Part shown: positions 1-7,397 of the stretch, piece after piece | Layout of the letters: each line of letters starts with the position of its first letter | How positions within the stretch are numbered: the first letter of the stretch is position 1 | Translations under genes and position numbers: made by a program | Origin: Devosia sp. FJ2-5-3 | GTDB lineage: Bacteria; Pseudomonadota; Alphaproteobacteria; Rhizobiales; Devosiaceae | Direction: 5' to 3' | Assembly (NCBI RefSeq): GCF_029201545.1 | Contig: NZ_CP104007.1 | Span: 654,501 to 718,500, forward strand | DNA length: 64,000 nucleotides | The notes under the pieces: model-generated | Told to the model about the DNA's origin: nothing | Databases searched by the model: none | The model's input: the letters and a program-made list of their open reading frames with translations, nothing else

Positions 1-1383
1 GTCGCCATAGAGCTGGGCGGCAGAGCCGAAGGCGTCGGTGGCGATATAAACGGTCTTGCCGTCTTCCGAGACCAGTACGTCGCGATAGCGGTTCTGCGTG
101 CCCAGCCAGGCAACGGGCAGGCCCTCTGCGGCAGTGCCGTCTTCACTCATCTTCTGGACGTAGAGAACGCCATGCTTGAGGGTGGGGAGAAGGAGGGAAT
201 TGTCCCATTCGGGAATGCCGTCCTCGCCCGCATCGTAGAAGAGTATCGAAGATGGCGCGATGGTGGGGTTACAGACAAAGCCGCACTGTTCGCCGAAGGG
301 GAAATCGCTCTCGACGGTGAAATAGGTCGCCAGCGGATCGACCATCTCGCCCTGGAACGCGGATTCGAGGGTTTCCGGCACGCCTTCGGGTGTGGGCGTG
401 GTGATGCGCTGCACGCTTTCGGGCGCCTCGCTCCAGTTGATGTAGGAATAGGCCTTGTCGTCGATAAAGCCGGCCACCAGCGGCCAGCCATAATTGCCGC
501 CCGGCTGGATGATGTTGATCTCGTCATCGCTCGAGGGGCCGTGCTCGGTTTCGTAGAGCACGCCATTGGGGCCGAAGGCGATGCCCTGAGGATTGCGGTG
601 GCCATAGGAATAAATATGGCTCTTCACCCCGTTAATTTCAGGATTGTCCTCGGGGATCGAGCCATCGAGCTCGAGTCTAAGGATCTTGCCCGAATAGGTC
701 TGCCAGTCCTCGGCCTCCACCTGCTCGGCGGTGGGCAGGTCCTGCGCCCGATTGTGCAGGCGGAAATTGCGCCCGAAATTGGCGCCCTGTTCGCCGATGG
801 AATAATAAAGCTTGTTGTCAGGTCCGAAGACGACGCGACCGGCATTGTGGTCATTGCCGCCGGGCAGGCCGGAGATCAGCACTTCGGGCGAGCCCAGCTG
901 GCCGGTGGCCGCATCATAGGTGTAGCGCACGATCTGGGCGGAGGCTTGGGGTGTGGTCTCGTCGCCGACATTGACGGTGTAGCCGATATAGACGAAGTCG
1001 TTGCCGGTGCCTTCGCCAAGCTCGGGATGCAGCGCCAGGCCAAGAAGGCCTTCGTGCTGGGGCCCGGTATAGACATCGCTCAACGTCAGGATGACCTGCT
1101 GGGCACCGGTTACGGGGTCGACCTTGGTGACCTCGCCGCTGGTGCGCTCGGTCAGCCAGATCTGGCCGTCGGGACCCCAGTGCATGGCCCATGGATTGCT
1201 CAGCGCGGTGGTCAGGACCCGCGATGAGAACAATTCGTTCTGTCCTTTTTCGATCTCGACCGGCGTTTCCTGTGCGGTCACGATCATGGGGTGCGCAAGC
1301 AGCAAACTGCCCATTGCGACACTCGCCCATAATCCGATCTGATTGTTCCTGCCAGCACGACGCATGGTTATAACACTAGCCAT
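1..1383 (-). CDS. PQQ-dependent sugar dehydrogenase (C-terminus beyond window edge)
   Basis: Secreted beta-propeller dehydrogenase of the glucose/sorbosone type, expected to oxidise aldose sugars in the periplasm with PQQ as cofactor. 461 codons are visible and the frame is still open at base 1, so the C-terminus is missing. A signal peptide covers about residues 1-38 and ends TAQ/ETP. Family motifs are present: NPWAMHWGPDG near the N-terminus, HNAGRVVFGPD, YGHRNPQGIAF and EHGPSSDDEIN. The ATG at 1383 is preceded by GAGGA at good spacing; a second in-frame ATG at 1365 is possible. It is divergent from the DUF72 gene. The family is clear; the substrate is not. Confidence 0.88.
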   Translation of the reverse strand, partial: MASVITMRRAGRNNQIGLWASVAMGSLLLAHPMIVTAQETPVEIEKGQNELFSSRVLTTALSNPWAMHWGPDGQIWLTERTSGEVTKVDPVTGAQQVILTLSDVYTGPQHEGLLGLALHPELGEGTGNDFVYIGYTVNVGDETTPQASAQIVRYTYDAATGQLGSPEVLISGLPGGNDHNAGRVVFGPDNKLYYSIGEQGANFGRNFRLHNRAQDLPTAEQVEAEDWQTYSGKILRLELDGSIPEDNPEINGVKSHIYSYGHRNPQGIAFGPNGVLYETEHGPSSDDEINIIQPGGNYGWPLVAGFIDDKAYSYINWSEAPESVQRITTPTPEGVPETLESAFQGEMVDPLATYFTVESDFPFGEQCGFVCNPTIAPSSILFYDAGEDGIPEWDNSLLLPTLKHGVLYVQKMSEDGTAAEGLPVAWLGTQNRYRDVLVSEDGKTVYIATDAFGSAAQLYGD

Positions 1384-1648
1384 TGGGGTTTTCCTCGGAA
1401 GTGGTTCGGATAGGGAAGGCCGCAGCGCAGACATGCCGGGTCTGACGGACCAACGCCCGGCAAGGGAGTTTGGTTCACCGGCGGCCCGGCTCTTTTCAGC
1501 TTTCCGTGAACGCCCGGCGTCTTTCGCCTCCCCCGACGCGTCGCGCGCCTGCGCACCATCCTTGATCGGAACGGGGCTACACCTAAAACGTTATCGCCAG
1601 CGCGGAGGCCTCGGCTGGCCGTCATTCTTGTGGCAAGGAGCGCCTAGC

Positions 1649-2371
1649 ATGGCTACGCGCAAGCACATCGGCACCGCCGGTTGGGGCATCTCGGGCGAGT
1701 TGTCGCAGCGCTTTTCGGGCGCCGGCAGTGCCTTGGCGCGCTATGCCAGAGTGTTCGACGCCGTCGAGATCAATTCCAGCTTTTACCGCCGCCACCGCCC
1801 GTCCACCTGGCAGAACTGGCACGATGCGGTGCCCGCTCATTTCCGCTTTTCCGTGAAACTGCCCAGAACCATCACGCATGAGCGGCAGCTCGTGGATGCG
1901 GAGGAGGAGATCGCTGCCTTCGCCGACGACGTTGCCCTGCTCGGCGAAAAGCTCGGACCGATCCTCGTGCAATTGCCGCCTTCCCTGGCGTTCGAGCGCG
2001 CCCGGGCGGCCCTCTTCTTCACCCTGCTGCGCCGACGGCTCAGCGGCCAGGTGGTGATCGAGCCCCGACATGTCAGCTGGGGCCAGCCCGATGTCGATGC
2101 CGTGCTCGCCGAATCCGATATCGGCAGGGTGTTCGCCGATCCGCAAAAGCCGGAACTGCGGCGCGAGCCGCGCGCAAGGAGTTTCACCTATCTGCGCCTG
2201 CACGGCGCGCCACGGGTCTATTTTTCGGCCTATTCGGTCCAGGAGCTAACCCGTTATGCCCAGATCATGCGCGAAGCCCAGGCCGATATCTGGTGCATCT
2301 TCGACAATACCGCTTCCGGCGCCGCACTGCGCAATGGCCTCGAACTCCAGGCCATCCTGGCGCGGATGTGA
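1649..2371 (+). CDS. DUF72 domain-containing protein
   Basis: 240-residue TIM-barrel-like protein of the DUF72 (YecE) family, whose biochemical role is unknown. Family signatures are visible: HIGTAGW at residues 6-12, FDAVEINSSFYRRH in the first third, LGPILVQLPPS in the middle and TYLRLHG near the C-terminus. The frame is open upstream, but I chose the ATG at 1649 because AAGGAG sits 9 bases ahead and homology-like sequence begins there; the upstream extension has unrelated composition. It stands alone, divergent from the sugar dehydrogenase. The 265 bases between the two genes show no feature I can name. Confidence 0.85.
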   Translation: MATRKHIGTAGWGISGELSQRFSGAGSALARYARVFDAVEINSSFYRRHRPSTWQNWHDAVPAHFRFSVKLPRTITHERQLVDAEEEIAAFADDVALLGEKLGPILVQLPPSLAFERARAALFFTLLRRRLSGQVVIEPRHVSWGQPDVDAVLAESDIGRVFADPQKPELRREPRARSFTYLRLHGAPRVYFSAYSVQELTRYAQIMREAQADIWCIFDNTASGAALRNGLELQAILARM

Positions 2372-2450
2372 CGGGCAGGCCCGTCCAGCCCGATTTTCGC
2401 CTCGATCGGAACGAATAATCTCGGCGATATTTTCGTAACCTACGGACCCT

Positions 2451-2466
2451 AAAGAGAATTCTCTTT
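2451..2466. promoter_or_regulatory. 16-bp perfect palindrome between DUF72 and the RTX gene
   Basis: AAAGAGAATTCTCTTT is identical to its reverse complement over 16 bases. It lies 80 bases after the DUF72 stop and 6 bases before the apparent TTG start of the repeat protein. There is no loop and no T-tract, so it fits a dimeric-repressor operator better than a terminator. No regulator can be assigned. Confidence 0.45.
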
Positions 2467-2472
2467 GACTAA

Positions 2473-3417
2473 TTGTATACCGATGCAGCGTCTATTGCGC
2501 GCGATTTTCTGGGCACGATCACCGATGCTGCCAGTTCGATCGCCAATCTGGACCTGATCGTGGCCAAGGCCGTTGCCGATGCCACCGGCACGGGGCAGTT
2601 GCCGCCACCAGCACCTCCGGTGTTTTCGGCAGTGCTTTCGGGCAACACAATCAGCTTCAACCATCCTGGCGAAGACATCGTCCTCACGGTAAGCGGCACC
2701 GCGCCGAAGACTTATGAATTTACCACGTCTGGAGCGATGACGGGCACATCCAGTGTCCAGGTCACGAGCGCGGTGACGGATATCGTCGTGCCCGCAGGCA
2801 AGACCCTAACCATCCGGGAAGCCGATTTTGCCGGGATCAGCGCCTTTAGTGGGCCTGGTACCATCAAGATCACCGATCCGGATGGCAGCGAGATCCTCGC
2901 CACCGAACTGCAGGGCCATCAGGATGCCGTGGCCGGCCTGCTCGATGCGACGGCCTATTCGAAAATCATCGGCACAGTCGCTGATTTGACTGCACTTCTC
3001 GTGACCAATCAGGGAATTTCGGGCAACAAGATCAAGACGGCCGACAATGTTGGTGTGCTGATCACGGGCACGACGACGGCGACGGCCGCCGAGCTCAGGG
3101 CGCTGGAGGCTGCGACCACAGGGTTCGTCGATGCAAGTGCGATTACGACCCTGTCTGGAACGATCGCGGATACCAAGCTGATGCTCGTGACCAACAAGGG
3201 CACGACGGGCGACACGATCAGAACGGCCGACAATGTTGTCGTGACGCTCTCAGACAGCGGTACGGCGGAGGCCAGTGATCTCAACGCGATCAACACCGCC
3301 ACGGGGGGGAAGATCACTGCCGGTTCAATTACGACGATTACCGGGGTGAACGCGGATCAGTTCTGCGCTGTCGGCCATTCGAAGCGATATGTCTCTCAGC
3401 GTACTCAATCTCACTGA
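2473..3417 (+). pseudogene. N-terminal part of a frameshifted beta-strand-repeat / RTX protein
   Basis: 314-codon frame, Thr/Ala/Gly/Val-rich and almost free of Lys and Cys until its last 20 residues, as in secreted bacterial beta-strand repeat proteins. It begins at TTG 2473, directly after an in-frame stop, with no convincing ribosome site, so the true N-terminus is uncertain or lost. Residues 167-228 and 229-290 are two copies of a 62-residue repeat. From about codon 296 the sequence changes to a basic, unrelated tail (GHSKRYVSQRTQSH) and stops. At that point the +1 frame, open from 3350, continues into the RTX segment. Dropping one T of TTCT at 3361-3364 joins the two smoothly. I therefore read this and the next entry as one gene broken by a one-base insertion or sequencing error. 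Confidence 0.6.
2971..3342 (+). repeat. Two tandem 186-bp coding repeats
   Basis: The segments 2971-3156 and 3157-3342 encode two 62-residue repeats with matching landmarks: GT(V/I)AD at the start, LLVTN or MLVTN, then K(T/I)(R/K)TADNV, and a closing ITTLS or ITTIT. A third copy seems to begin at 3343 (GVNAD) and is interrupted by the proposed frameshift. Such repeats are typical of surface-exposed beta-solenoid or adhesin-like proteins. Confidence 0.7.
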
Positions 3418-4201
3418 AGTAATTTATACGGACGCTGCGAGTTTAGGTACTGCTCTCTTCCGGCAAGACACGACGATTAAGCTCGCCGATGCTCCGGGCA
3501 ACTACGTGGCGGTCACCTCAGGTATGGTCGCAAGCGGTAAAGTTTTGACGGTCGATGGTTCGGCCGTCACCGCGACCAATGCCATCACCATGAACGTGTC
3601 GTCGCTGGCCTCATCAACTCATGTTTTCATTGGCGGCGCAGGTAATGACTCGTTCCGAGGCGGTTACGGCTTCGACACCATCTACGGTGGTGGTGGCGAT
3701 GACGAAATCAGGGGCGACGACGGAAACGATGTGCTCAACGGCGAGGCGGGCAACGACACGATCTTCGGCGGTGCAGGCAATGACACCATCAATGGCGGCG
3801 ATGGTAACGACAGGATCGACGGCGGGAACGGCGCTGACATCCTCACCGGCGGCGCCGGCGCGGACATCTTCCGCTACTTTGAGCCGATGGAGGGCGGTGA
3901 CACGATCACCGATTTCTCCAGCGAGGACAGGATCGCCATCAGTGAGCTGGATTTCCCGGGATATGGCACTGTCATCGAACGCTCGGGAGCTGGAGCATAT
4001 ACGGACTCGGTGCTTCCGGACGCGCAAGGCGCTCTGCTCCTTTACACCAATACCGACACAGGCATCATGCAGTTGATTGCCGACTATAACGGCAATGGTG
4101 GCGGCTATTCCTACATCGTCGTCACCTTTGCGGAGGGCACAATGGCCACGGTCGGGCAGATCCTGTTCCACTACTATACGGGCGACGGCTGGGGCTCCTG
4201 A
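3389..4201 (+). CDS. RTX calcium-binding repeat protein (C-terminal part)
   Basis: 270 residues. Residues 1-70 are beta-strand-rich. Residues 82-160 hold about eight glycine/aspartate RTX nonapeptides of the form GGxGNDxI, which bind calcium and form a parallel beta-roll after type I secretion. A DTITDFSSEDRI motif at 171-182 is the usual cap after RTX arrays, followed by a C-terminal beta region that would carry the uncleaved secretion signal. The ATG at 3389 overlaps the previous frame by 29 bases, has no clear ribosome site and lies inside what looks like continuous sequence, so this is probably the 3' part of the frameshifted gene. No type I ABC exporter is nearby. An extracellular or surface role is inferred from the repeats only. 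Confidence 0.75.
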   Translation: MSLSVLNLTEVIYTDAASLGTALFRQDTTIKLADAPGNYVAVTSGMVASGKVLTVDGSAVTATNAITMNVSSLASSTHVFIGGAGNDSFRGGYGFDTIYGGGGDDEIRGDDGNDVLNGEAGNDTIFGGAGNDTINGGDGNDRIDGGNGADILTGGAGADIFRYFEPMEGGDTITDFSSEDRIAISELDFPGYGTVIERSGAGAYTDSVLPDAQGALLLYTNTDTGIMQLIADYNGNGGGYSYIVVTFAEGTMATVGQILFHYYTGDGWGS

Positions 4202-4457
4202 CCGCTCCTTTTCAAGTTGTCTGCCGCTTGGGCGCTACCCGCCCAGGCGGAAATTGCACCAGCGTGCCGCCGTCCTCGATGGATCCGGCACGCACCGTCC
4301 GCTCCCGGCGCAGCACGCGCTGGGAGGGGGACATGAACGCCCTCTCATGGGCCGTCGGCAAAGCCGGTCAGTCCAATCTGTGGTCACAGTCAGACGAGTG
4401 CACCATCCCCAGGCGGGATGCAGCTGGTCGCGCGATGTCTCGGTTTATTGGAGATTT

Positions 4458-4531
4458 TGGAGCGGGTGAAGGGAATCGAACCCTCGTCGTAAGCTTGGGA
4501 AGCTTCTGCTCTACCATTGAGCTACACCCGC
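4458..4531 (-). tRNA. tRNA-Gly (anticodon CCC)
   Basis: 74-nt cloverleaf on the minus strand with encoded CCA. Acceptor arms GCGGGTG and CACCCGC pair perfectly; the D arm is GCTC/GAGC; the anticodon loop TTCCCAA gives CCC; the T arm is GAGGG-TTCGATT-CCCTT. The first anticodon-stem pair is a G-A mismatch, the other four pair. The 256 bases between the RTX gene and this tRNA, and the 188 bases from it to the dCTP deaminase gene, show no further feature. Confidence 0.95.
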
Positions 4532-4719
4532 ATTGCCGGGATCAATGCGCGAAAAGTTTGGGGGCGTCAAGATGTCTGCGATGGTGGACGCGATGATGCC
4601 CGCATGGGACGGTGGAGAGGCCGGATCGAGCGGGGAGGGGACGCGCCCGGCTCGGCTCGACGCGCCCGATCAGGGTCTGCGGGGCGCAAGATCCCCGCAG
4701 AATATGCTCGAAGAAATGC

Positions 4720-5826
4720 TCAGCCCTCGAACGGCTTGAAGTGCTTGGACAGCTTGAGCGTCTGGGCCTGGTAGTTGGAGCCGAGCGCGGTGCCGTAGAG
4801 CCGGTCGGGGGCTTCGGCGAGCTCTTCATAGACCAGCCGGCCGATGGTCTGGCCGTGGCCGAGCAGGAACGGCACTTCGCGGCTGCGCACTTCGAGCACG
4901 GCGCGGCTGCCGGTGCCGCCGGCCTCCGAGTGGCCGAAGCCGGGATCGAAAAAGCCCGCATAGTGGACGCGGAATTCACCCACCAGCGGATCGAATGGCA
5001 CCATTTCAGCCGCGTGGGTCGGGGGCACATGCACGGCTTCGAGGCTGACGAGAATGTAGAATTCATCCGGGTCGAGGATCAGCTCGGCGCGGTCACGGCT
5101 ATAGATCGGCTCCCAGAAATCGAGCACGTCGAGCGCGCCCTTCTTGTCGACATCGACCACGGCGGTGTGACGTTTGGAGCGGAAGCCGACAAGCCCGTTG
5201 CGGCCTTCGCCGCGCAAATCGATGGAGAGCGCAACGCCTTCGCCGACCGGCTGTTGGCCGTCGACGACGAGGGTCTGGCTCTGGTGGAGGGCAAGGTGCT
5301 CGGCGGCGTTGAGGCGGCTGTCCCCCGAGCGGAACCGCATCTGGCTGAGGCGCGAGCCCGTGCGCACCAGGATCGGGAAGGTGCGGGGGCTGACTTCGAG
5401 ATAGAGCGGGCCTTCGTAGCCGGCCGGCATCTGGTCAAAGCCCCGCGCCCGGTCACCGATAACGCGGGTGAAGACGTCCAGGCGCCCGGTCGAGCTTTTC
5501 GGATTGGCCGAGGCGCTGACATCGGCGGGGAGTTTGAGGCTTTCCTGCAGCGGCACGAGATAGACACAGCCGCGCTCGAGCACCGCGCCCTGGCTGAGGT
5601 CGATTTCGTGGAGTTTCAGCGCTTCGATGCGTTCGGCCACCGAATGGGAGGGACCGGGCAGAAAGCTCGAGCGCACGCGAAAGGCTTTTGCGCCGAGGCG
5701 CAGATCGAGGCTGGCCGGCTGGACCTGGTCGACATCGAATGGCGTCGTCGAGACGATCGCCGCTTCCTTATGGAGCTTTTCGATCAGTCGCGCCGGGAAA
5801 ACGCCCTTGGGCCAAAGCTCGGTCAT
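4720..5826 (-). CDS. Double-domain 2'-deoxycytidine 5'-triphosphate deaminase
   Basis: 368-residue protein of the Dcd/dUTPase fold, about twice the usual 185-190 residue Dcd. It would deaminate dCTP to dUTP for thymidylate synthesis. The N-terminal half carries QPASLDLRLG (36-45), SSTGRLDV (111-118), GYEGPLYLEVSP (136-147) and RTGSRLSQMRF. The second half repeats the fold with DPGFGH (294-299), RAVLEVRS (308-315) and GQTIGRLVYE (325-334). Long tandem forms like this are common in rhizobial relatives. The two halves may divide catalysis and trimer packing; that is inference. ATG at 5826. It is divergent from the SAM-II/metZ leader. Confidence 0.85.
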   Translation of the reverse strand: MTELWPKGVFPARLIEKLHKEAAIVSTTPFDVDQVQPASLDLRLGAKAFRVRSSFLPGPSHSVAERIEALKLHEIDLSQGAVLERGCVYLVPLQESLKLPADVSASANPKSSTGRLDVFTRVIGDRARGFDQMPAGYEGPLYLEVSPRTFPILVRTGSRLSQMRFRSGDSRLNAAEHLALHQSQTLVVDGQQPVGEGVALSIDLRGEGRNGLVGFRSKRHTAVVDVDKKGALDVLDFWEPIYSRDRAELILDPDEFYILVSLEAVHVPPTHAAEMVPFDPLVGEFRVHYAGFFDPGFGHSEAGGTGSRAVLEVRSREVPFLLGHGQTIGRLVYEELAEAPDRLYGTALGSNYQAQTLKLSKHFKPFEG

Positions 5827-5936
5827 GGTGCCCCATCAATCCGGTACAAAAATGCTTGCACTCCCCTAGCAAAGGCAAGCGCATTGCGCCACCGTCATTG
5901 ACGCGCCCCGGCAATTGCCGTTAAATCGCGCCCCAT

Positions 5937-5990
5937 AGTGGTGATTTGGCCGGTCGCTTGCAGCCACTCAAAACAAATAGCTAAAGACCG
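5937..5990 (+). promoter_or_regulatory. SAM-II riboswitch (metA-type) upstream of metZ
   Basis: The leader matches the compact SAM-II aptamer of alphaproteobacteria: P1 strands AGTGG (5937-5941) and CCACT around 5964, the conserved GTGATTTGG segment, the A-rich CAAAACAAATAGCTAAA linker and the closing pseudoknot. Pseudoknot helix P2 is visible as CGGTC (5951-5955) with GACCG (5986-5990). It senses S-adenosylmethionine and represses methionine biosynthesis genes. It lies 50 bases before the metZ start, the expected target gene. Confidence 0.93.
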
Positions 5991-5993
5991 TCG

Positions 5994-6023
5994 AACCGGC
6001 CGCCCTTGCGCGCCGGTTTTTTT
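5994..6023 (+). terminator. Intrinsic terminator / attenuator after the SAM-II aptamer
   Basis: AACCGGC (5994-6000) and GCCGGTT (6012-6018) form a 7-bp stem with an 11-nt loop, followed directly by a T-run ending at 6023. It ends 17 bases before the metZ start. The 5' arm ACCGGCC (5995-6001) is also the exact complement of GGCCGGT (5948-5954) inside the aptamer, so aptamer, terminator and an antiterminator are mutually exclusive. Confidence 0.8.
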
Positions 6024-6040
6024 GTTGAAAGCGACGCGCG

Positions 6041-7249
6041 ATGACCAAAGCCCACAACCCGCTCCTTGACCCCAAGCGCCGCGCGGCGGCGACACAAATG
6101 GTCCATGGCGGGGGCAAGCGAACCGCCTTCAACGAGACCAGCGAGGCGCTTTTCCTCAATTCGGGATATTCCTATCCGTCCTCCGAGCATGCCGAGCTGC
6201 TGTTCCAGAACAAGATCGAGGGCGCGCACAATTACTCGCGCTTTGCCAACCCGACCATGGATATGTTCCAGGACCGGATGGCGCTGCTCGAAGGGGCTGA
6301 AGCGGCCCGCGCCTTTGCCACCGGCATGGCTGCGGTGACCAATGCGATCATGAGCCAGGTGCGCGCCGGCGACCATATCGTGGCCGCGCAGGCCCTGTTC
6401 GGCGGCTGCCGCTATGTGGTGGAAGATTACGCGCCGCGCTTTGGCGTAGAATCCACCCTGGTCGACGGGCGCGATCCCGAGAATTTCGCCCGCGCCATGC
6501 GCCCCAATACCAAGGTCGTGTTCCTCGAAACCCCGACCAATCCGACGCTGGAGCTGGTCGACATCGCGGCGGTGGCGGAAATCGCCCATGCCCACGGCGC
6601 CAAGCTGATCGTGGACAATGTGTTTTCGACCGCGCTCTGGCAGAAGCCGCTCGAGCTGGGGGCCGATCTCGTCACCTATTCGGCCACCAAGCATATTGAC
6701 GGGCAGGGCCGGGTGCTGGGCGGCGTCGTGCTGGGGTCGAAGGCGCTCATTGAAGGGGAGGTGCACACTTTCCTGCGCCAGACCGGGGCAACGCTCTCAC
6801 CCTTCAATGCCTGGGTGCTGCTCAAGGGGCTCGAAACCTATGCGCTGCGCGTCCAGCACATGACGGACAGCGCCGAAAAGATCGCCAATGCCCTGGCCGG
6901 TCATCCCAAGATCGCCCGCGTGGTCTATCCGCACCACGAGAGCCATCCGCAATACGAATTGGCCAAGCGGCAGATGAAGCGCGGCTCGACGCTGATGGCG
7001 ATCGATCTCAAGGGCGGTCAGGAGGCGGCGTTCACGCTGTCCGACAGCCTTGCCGTGGTGCTGATCTCCAACAATCTGGGCGATTCGAAATCGCTGATCA
7101 CCCATCCGCGCACCACCACCCATGCGCGCCTCACCGAAGAGGTGCGCCTCGAAACCGGCGTCACCCCGGGGCTCTTGCGCCTGTCGGTCGGGTTGGAAGA
7201 CGCCGACGATCTGATTGCCGATCTGATGTACGGGCTGGATCAGGTGTGA
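6041..7249 (+). CDS. metZ: O-succinylhomoserine sulfhydrylase
   Basis: 402-residue PLP enzyme of the Cys/Met metabolism family. It converts O-succinylhomoserine and sulfide into homocysteine, the direct-sulfhydrylation route to methionine. The PLP lysine is K217 in SATKHIDGQGR; ETPTNPTLELVDI (163-175), VDNVFSTALWQKP (191-203) and RFANPTMDMFQ are family motifs. The length is normal. It is placed under the SAM-II riboswitch and attenuator, which supports a methionine role. The start ATG at 6041 has only a weak GAAAG ribosome site. It could use the O-acetyl substrate instead; MetZ is favoured by length and the riboswitch context. Confidence 0.93.
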   Translation: MTKAHNPLLDPKRRAAATQMVHGGGKRTAFNETSEALFLNSGYSYPSSEHAELLFQNKIEGAHNYSRFANPTMDMFQDRMALLEGAEAARAFATGMAAVTNAIMSQVRAGDHIVAAQALFGGCRYVVEDYAPRFGVESTLVDGRDPENFARAMRPNTKVVFLETPTNPTLELVDIAAVAEIAHAHGAKLIVDNVFSTALWQKPLELGADLVTYSATKHIDGQGRVLGGVVLGSKALIEGEVHTFLRQTGATLSPFNAWVLLKGLETYALRVQHMTDSAEKIANALAGHPKIARVVYPHHESHPQYELAKRQMKRGSTLMAIDLKGGQEAAFTLSDSLAVVLISNNLGDSKSLITHPRTTTHARLTEEVRLETGVTPGLLRLSVGLEDADDLIADLMYGLDQV

Positions 7250-7277
7250 TGACGGGGGTGGTGGTTCCTGCCTGCCA

Positions 7278-7397
7278 TGCCCCCCCTCCCAACCTCCCCC
7301 GCCAGGGGGGAGGAGCCGCATCGCGTCTTTGGCGGGCTATTGCCGCGCGCACGGGCCTCGCTCCCTCCCCCTCGCGGGGAGGGATGGGGTGGGGGGA
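7278..7397. repeat. GC-rich nested palindromic repeat, copy 1
   Basis: Two hairpins in tandem: CCTCCCCC-gcca-GGGGGGAGG and CTCCCTCCCCC-tcg-cgGGGAGGGATGGGG, flanked by C-rich and G-rich tails. It belongs to a family found at six other intergenic sites in the window. It fills the space between metZ and the solute-binding protein and overlaps the latter's possible start codon. Confidence 0.75.

Noticed and set aside
172..1227. 351-codon plus-strand frame
   Set aside because: Antisense to the PQQ-type sugar dehydrogenase, which runs through the window edge with all family motifs.
1343..1648. N-terminal extension of the DUF72 frame
   Set aside because: The ATG at 1649 has a strong ribosome site and starts the conserved HIGTAGW region; the extension overlaps the divergent gene's start.
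4202..4457. Short plus-strand frames between the RTX gene and tRNA-Gly
   Set aside because: No ribosome sites, no protein-like composition, and some run into the tRNA.
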